From Tangfeifania sp. (lineage in GTDB: Bacteria; Bacteroidota; Bacteroidia; Bacteroidales; Prolixibacteraceae), in assembly GCA_018400515.1 (NCBI GenBank), contig JAGYMR010000086.1:1-9857 (forward strand): a stretch of DNA of 9,857 nucleotides, in the 5' to 3' direction. Shown here one piece after another: positions 7,201 to 9,857 of this stretch. A program made the translations under genes and the position numbers. Within the stretch, counting starts at the first letter, position 1. Each line of letters opens with the position of its first letter. Below the pieces are notes generated by a model. That model saw only the letters and a program-made list of their open reading frames with translations, ran no database searches and was not told where the DNA came from.

Positions 7201-7537
7201 AGTCGATCATCCGGTCGGGAAAGGCATTATAGGTAACCCGGGTGGGCATGCCTCCTGTTACGGGCATCACAAACACATCGGCATTGCCGTTGTACCGCGC
7301 GGTAAAGGCGATTTGTTCCCCGTCAGGAGAAAACCGGGGCCAGGACTCCTCGCCCGGCGAATGGGTCAGCTGCAGGGCTGTTCCCCCCGCTTTATCCACC
7401 AGCCAGATATCCCCGCCATAAACAAAAGCGATCCGGTCAACCGAAACATCCATATAGCGCATCAGCTTGGCATTAATGCCGGCTGAAACACTGTGTGTAA
7501 AAAAGAGCCCAACTAAAATAAAAATGAGTTTTTGCAT
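4220..7537 (-). CDS. Tricorn-type protease homologue, secreted (S41 family)
   Basis: An 1105-residue serine peptidase that should cut short peptides in the periplasm. A signal peptide covers about residues 1-19 (hydrophobic core, cut near SVSA/G). Two TolB-like beta-propellers follow (about 25-310 and 311-680), with blade motifs such as SPDG at 70-73, 160-163, 354-357 and SPDS at 400-403, 448-451. Then come a helical C1 domain (about 695-765), a PDZ domain (about 775-870) and the C2 catalytic core (about 875-1060). Likely catalytic residues are H762 (in AGHTYAAGGD), S986 (in GWAGSGGD) and E1044 (in EGEGVSPD), matching H746, S965 and E1023 of Thermoplasma Tricorn. Tricorn's Ser745 appears to be Gly761 here. 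A charged Lys/Glu/Gly insert lies at 551-583. Length agrees with bacterial homologues of about 1070-1100. It stands alone, with a strong terminator downstream. Confidence 0.93.
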   Translation of the reverse strand: MQKLIFILVGLFFTHSVSAGINAKLMRYMDVSVDRIAFVYGGDIWLVDKAGGTALQLTHSPGEESWPRFSPDGEQIAFTARYNGNADVFVMPVTGGMPTRVTYNAFPDRMIDWHPDGERLLFASARESGISRLNQFYLVDKKGGFPEKLPIPYGELASFSPDGRQLAYITKITENYPFKRYRGGLTSDILVYNFDDKSVERVTRHKAIDGKPSWAGEKIYFLSDRGDNMRLNIWEYDARSKAKKQVTFFEDFDISFMTSGPEDIVFEKGGDLFLMDLKTLEYERLDINVVSDLSVEMPQRKDVSSSIAHVTAAPGGKRVVFEARGELFNVPAEKGYTQNMTRSSGAFDQLPAWSPDGKTIAFWSDRSGEYEIYLQDSRGKGNVRQLTNRGKGFGYRLFWSPDSKMIAFIDETNTIWVVDAESGKMTRAGNTLWNVGHGSRFRYPVSWSPDSRWIAFTRRLENANSAVFVFDVREKERHQLTAGFYDDHFPVFGREGKYLFFLTNRNMDAAYSDLDDGTWIYPNATQIASMSLTSGVPSLLEARNDTVKTAEGEKDKAPKGNGKGEGEGEKNEAGRDKEEGKENGVTVEIDFKNPEARLELLPPKAGNIAALIPFKGKLVYLRRPNTGSAERASSLHYYDLKEREEKAIMEQVSRAAATADGESIIVTVGGKYGIIRPAPGQKIEKPVPTDGLVMDLIPKEEWQQIFMDTWRRHRDFFYDPNMHGVNWEKMRERYGRLLDDARTRRDVTNLQLNLAAELSAGHTYAAGGDVEQAPSRTNGFLGIDWEINDGKYRIKRIVQPAAWDTEVRSPFDQPGGDVAPGDYILGVNQVDLNPEEDPCAAFAGLAGKTVSLQVSDSGEAADIRDVIVKCLSPAQERTLRYLEWIENNRRKVDELSGGQLGYIYMSNTSSRGQKELVRMFYGQLDKKGFVLDERFNGGGQLADRFLELLQRPVTYNLHWRHGKDHTNPVKTNTGPVGMLINGWAGSGGDGLPWAFQELEAGPIVGERTLGILVGPATGHRLVDGGMITVPGARLYDNDGHWFWEGEGVSPDIKVWDDPNLLMKGRDPQMEKLVEVLLEQTKENSHKMTPAPPPEDRTAKGLQNEE

Positions 7538-7834
7538 CGCAGGTAGTTTTTATTATCAATTGTAAAATGAATTTGATCATTTCCCGTGCACCACGACCCA
7601 TTAGTCTACTCCTGATCCCTGCCATTACGAAACCAGGGCAGGATTTCTCCCCCAATCTGCGCAAACCCCCTGAAACCGGTTAGAACAGGCGCGGAACAGA
7701 TCCTCTTCCGCCGGAAGCCCGGGGAAAAAGTTAAGAATAATGCAAAAAAAATGAACAATCAATGACATTTCACGGAGGGGGCAGAAAAATTGTCCTCACC
7801 GGGGGCCATTTTTAGTCATTTCCGTAAAATCCCT
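7538..7834. other. Divergent intergenic region, protease / SRPBCC genes
   Basis: No gene is supported here. It should contain the protease gene's promoter on the minus strand; the best sequence is TAACTTTT (7733-7726), only a partial -7 match without a -33 partner at correct spacing. An imperfect inverted repeat, ATCCCTGCC with GGCAGGAT, lies at about 7615-7643, and a short palindrome TTCCGCCGGAA near 7706-7716. A minus-strand open frame here (7664-7473) runs into the signal-peptide region in another frame and does not look coding. Confidence 0.5.
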
Positions 7835-7842
7835 TACATTTG
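7835..7842 (+). promoter_or_regulatory. Candidate -7 element of the SRPBCC gene
   Basis: TACATTTG matches TAnnTTTG, 19 nt before the ATG at 7862. Transcription would begin around 7849, leaving an A-rich leader of about a dozen nucleotides and no Shine-Dalgarno site. At the -33 distance there is TTTTTAG rather than TTG, so the upstream element is weak. It may drive both this gene and the mltF-like gene behind it. Confidence 0.55.
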
Positions 7843-7861
7843 AACAAAAAAAAGAACGCAA

Positions 7862-8239
7862 ATGAAAGACCTGAAACGGTATTTTTTTCTGAAAGCCGAA
7901 CCTGAAGATGTTTACAATGCCCTGACCAATCAGCACATGATTGAAATATGGACGGGCGAAGATGCGGTGATGGAACCCGGGCCCGGAACGGAGTTTTCCC
8001 TTTGGGGAGGGAGCATTTCCGGCATGAATCTTGAGTTTGAAAAGAATAAAAAGATCGTGCAGCAATGGTTTTTTGGCGAACAGGAGGCCCGGTCGGTCGT
8101 AACGATCATCCTTCATCCGGAAAAAAAGGGAACGAAAGTGGAACTGCGCCACACCAACATCCCCGATGAAGCTTTTGAGAACATTTCGGAAGGATGGGAG
8201 GAGGATTACTTTAATGCGCTCAAAGCCCTTTTCATATAA
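7862..8239 (+). CDS. SRPBCC (AHSA1-like) START-fold protein
   Basis: A 125-residue cytoplasmic protein of the SRPBCC superfamily, AHSA1 branch (related to the C-terminal domain of the Hsp90 co-chaperone Aha1). Family features visible are the N-terminal strand and helix with AEPEDVYNALTNQ (12-24), a tryptophan-glycine WTGED (30-34), GPGTEFSLWGGSISGMNLEF (40-59), KKIVQQW (63-69), and the C-terminal helix starting at GWEEDYFNAL (111-120). The fold forms a deep hydrophobic pocket; ligand and role are unknown for most bacterial members, and I do not infer one. Bacteria may lack the Aha1 N-terminal domain, as here. The gene starts just behind a -7 box and ends 42 bp before the mltF-like gene, so they may share a transcript. 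Full length, no frameshift. Confidence 0.85.
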   Translation: MKDLKRYFFLKAEPEDVYNALTNQHMIEIWTGEDAVMEPGPGTEFSLWGGSISGMNLEFEKNKKIVQQWFFGEQEARSVVTIILHPEKKGTKVELRHTNIPDEAFENISEGWEEDYFNALKALFI

Positions 8240-8281
8240 CCCCTGCTCCTTTTTACCCGATGCATCTGAAATGCAAATTCT

Positions 8282-9730
8282 ATGAAAAAATATACCACAT
8301 TATTCCTGATCATATTGACCATCCTGGTCAGTGGTTGCCAAAAGAAGGGCAGCAAAGAGAAGAGCCCTTCAAAAACTTCCACCGAAAAAGCGGAAAGCCT
8401 TGCAAAGATCAAAAAAGAGGGAAAACTCAGGGTGCTGACCATTTACAGCGGTACCAGCTACTTTTTGTACCGGGGGCAACCCATGGGGTTCGAATACGAA
8501 CTGCTGAAACGCTTTGCCGATCATCTGGGCGTGGAACTCGAAATTGAGATCGCCCAGAACATCGACCATTTGCTGACCGGTTTGGAAAAAGATGACATCG
8601 ATCTGGTGGCCCATGGGATTACCATTACCTCGGACCGCAAAGAGAAAGTGAATTTTACGGATTACCTCTACCTGACCCACCAGGTCCTGGTTCAGAAAAA
8701 ACCCGACAACTGGCGGAAAATGAAGTGGAGCGAGATTGAAAGTGCTTTGATCCATGATGCCATCGAACTGATCGGCGATACAGTTTCGGTGCGGAAAAAT
8801 TCTTCCTACCAGAAAAGGCTGGTAAATCTTTCCAAAGAGATTGGCGGGCAGATCGTTATCGATACCCTGAGCGGGAACCTTTCCACCGACGAGATCATAA
8901 AAATGGTGGTTGACGGCAAAATAAAATACACAGTGGCCGATAACAACATTGCCAGCATCAATGCCTCCTATTACCACATCCTGGATGTGGATGTTCCGGT
9001 CAGTTTTTCCCAGCGGATCGCCTGGGCGGTAAGTCCCCGCTCTGATGAATTGCTGGAAGAGATTAACAACTGGCTGGAAAAAATGAAAAAGGAAGTGGAC
9101 TATTACGTGATCTACAATAAATATTTCAAAAATAAAAGGGATTTCAGGAAACGGGTACAAAGCGACTTTTTCAGTCTGAACAACAACCGGATCAGCAAAT
9201 ACGACGAACTGATCAAAACAAATGCGGATTCCATTGGCTGGGACTGGCGGCTGGTAGCTTCCCTCATCTACCAGGAATCCCGTTTTGACCCGAAAGCCAG
9301 CTCCTGGGCAGGTGCGGGCGGATTAATGCAGATCATGCCCTCCATGGCCGAAGAGTTGAACCTCACCAACCGGCTAAATCCCGAAGAGAGCATCCGGGGA
9401 GGCACCACCTATTTGAAGCAGTTATGGGATAAATTTGAATCGGTGACGGATTCTGTTCAGCGCATCAAATTTGCCATGGCCTCTTACAACTGCGGCTTCT
9501 ACCATGTGCTCGACGCCCGGAAGCTGGCCGAAATGAACGGAAAGGACCCGAACCGGTGGGACGGAAATGTGGAGGAGATGATCCTGAAGCTGAGTTACCC
9601 CGACAATTACAACAAACCGGAGATCAAATACGGCTATGTACGGGGCATAGAACCCTACACCTATGTACAGCAAATTTTTGAACGGTACGATCACTACCGC
9701 CGGTTCATTGATACCAAAAAAGAAACATGA
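8282..9730 (+). CDS. mltF: Lytic murein transglycosylase F-like lipoprotein
   Basis: A 482-residue envelope protein with the two-domain layout of MltF: a solute-binding-protein (family 3) domain (about 45-285) and a C-terminal lytic transglycosylase (SLT) domain (about 310-475). It should cleave the MurNAc-GlcNAc bond of peptidoglycan to give 1,6-anhydro-MurNAc ends. The signal peptide ends in lipobox LVSGC, with Cys19 as lipidation site. The following QKKGSKEK is basic rather than acidic, so it lacks the surface-export signal described for Bacteroidota lipoproteins and is probably held facing the periplasm. SLT motifs are present: catalytic Glu332 in QESRFDP (331-337), GGLMQIMP (346-353), SYNCG (401-405; commonly AYNxG) and a tyrosine-rich C-terminal helix. 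The SBP domain has the usual ITSDRKEKVNFTDYLY segment (115-130). In MltF of Pseudomonas this domain controls the catalytic one through muropeptide binding. Start at 8282 gives a standard lipoprotein signal. Confidence 0.92.
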   Translation: MKKYTTLFLIILTILVSGCQKKGSKEKSPSKTSTEKAESLAKIKKEGKLRVLTIYSGTSYFLYRGQPMGFEYELLKRFADHLGVELEIEIAQNIDHLLTGLEKDDIDLVAHGITITSDRKEKVNFTDYLYLTHQVLVQKKPDNWRKMKWSEIESALIHDAIELIGDTVSVRKNSSYQKRLVNLSKEIGGQIVIDTLSGNLSTDEIIKMVVDGKIKYTVADNNIASINASYYHILDVDVPVSFSQRIAWAVSPRSDELLEEINNWLEKMKKEVDYYVIYNKYFKNKRDFRKRVQSDFFSLNNNRISKYDELIKTNADSIGWDWRLVASLIYQESRFDPKASSWAGAGGLMQIMPSMAEELNLTNRLNPEESIRGGTTYLKQLWDKFESVTDSVQRIKFAMASYNCGFYHVLDARKLAEMNGKDPNRWDGNVEEMILKLSYPDNYNKPEIKYGYVRGIEPYTYVQQIFERYDHYRRFIDTKKET

Positions 9731-9748
9731 AACACACCTGAATAATTA

Positions 9749-9777
9749 TTGAATTTGGCACGATTTTCGTATTTTTG
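9749..9777 (+). promoter_or_regulatory. Bacteroidota-type promoter of ssrA
   Basis: TATTTTTG (9770-9777) matches the -7 element TAnnTTTG, and TTG (9749-9751) lies 18 nt upstream as -33 element. Transcription should begin near 9784, about 29 nt before the mature tmRNA 5' end, which RNase P would trim. It lies between the mltF-like stop codon and the RNA gene, so ssrA has its own promoter. Confidence 0.65.
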
Positions 9778-9812
9778 TAACCGGTTCTTTGGCAACCATG
9801 CCGAATTTATCC

Positions 9813-9857
9813 GGGGCTGACTGGTTTTGACAGCGGGTAGAAGAGGCAGGTAAGCAT
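9813..9857 (+). ncRNA. ssrA: tmRNA (transfer-messenger RNA), 5' part, cut by window end
   Basis: The stretch begins GGGGCTGACTGGTTTTGACA, the characteristic 5' end of tmRNA: acceptor-strand GGGGCTGA followed by the reduced D-loop region ending in GAC. The next bases, including GGTAAGCAT at the window edge, match my recollection of Bacteroides tmRNA. The RNA rescues stalled ribosomes together with SmpB, adding a degradation tag to unfinished proteins. Only the first 45 nt are present; the tag reading frame and the 3' tRNA-like half lie beyond 9857, so the tag sequence cannot be read. The promoter upstream supports the call. Confidence 0.88.

Noticed and set aside
8369..9160. 263-codon minus-strand open frame
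   Set aside because: It is antisense to the well-supported mltF-like gene and its composition (Phe, His, Val, Gly rich) is that of a shadow frame.
1..9857. CRISPR array, insertion sequence, phage or defence cassette
   Set aside because: No regularly spaced repeats, transposase, integrase or defence-type domain is visible on either strand; the coding sequences are intact and of familiar families.

Overview
The window looks like a moderate-GC Bacteroidota chromosome, probably of Bacteroidales or a relative. Evidence is the repeated promoter form TAnnTTTG with an upstream TTG about 18-19 nt away, A-rich leaders instead of Shine-Dalgarno sites, a tRNA gene without an encoded CCA end, and protein families typical of the phylum: a NUDIX-type sugar regulator beside an SGLT-like symporter, a secreted Tricorn homologue, and a lipoprotein MltF.

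Minus-strand half. From right to left in transcription order: a 1105-residue secreted Tricorn-type protease (7537-4220) closed by a strong intrinsic terminator near 4143-4186; a 400-bp non-coding stretch with inverted repeats; a two-gene unit of a NUDIX-fold winged-helix regulator (3815-3135) and a sodium:sugar symporter (3099-1438); a metallophosphoesterase of the PPP/ApaH-like type (1327-410) with its own likely promoter; and tRNA-Asp(GTC) (249-176) with promoter and terminator.

Plus-strand part. After a 324-bp divergent intergenic region come an AHSA1-like SRPBCC protein (7862-8239), a lipoprotein lytic transglycosylase of the MltF type (8282-9730), and the 5' end of the tmRNA gene ssrA (from about 9813), which is cut by the window end and has a good promoter of its own.

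How the parts relate. The only clear functional partnership is the NUDIX regulator and the symporter. The regulator has lost the catalytic glutamates of its Nudix box, and the symporter keeps the sodium-site and sugar-site residues known from SGLT proteins, so the pair probably senses and imports a sugar or sugar derivative; the sugar cannot be read from this window because no catabolic gene is present. The other genes are mostly housekeeping: RNA genes, cell-wall turnover and peptide degradation. I found no CRISPR array, insertion sequence, phage gene or defence-type cassette, and nothing that makes a convincing case for a wholly new system. The points most worth a second look are the repeats upstream of the regulator and the departures from Tricorn active-site residues.
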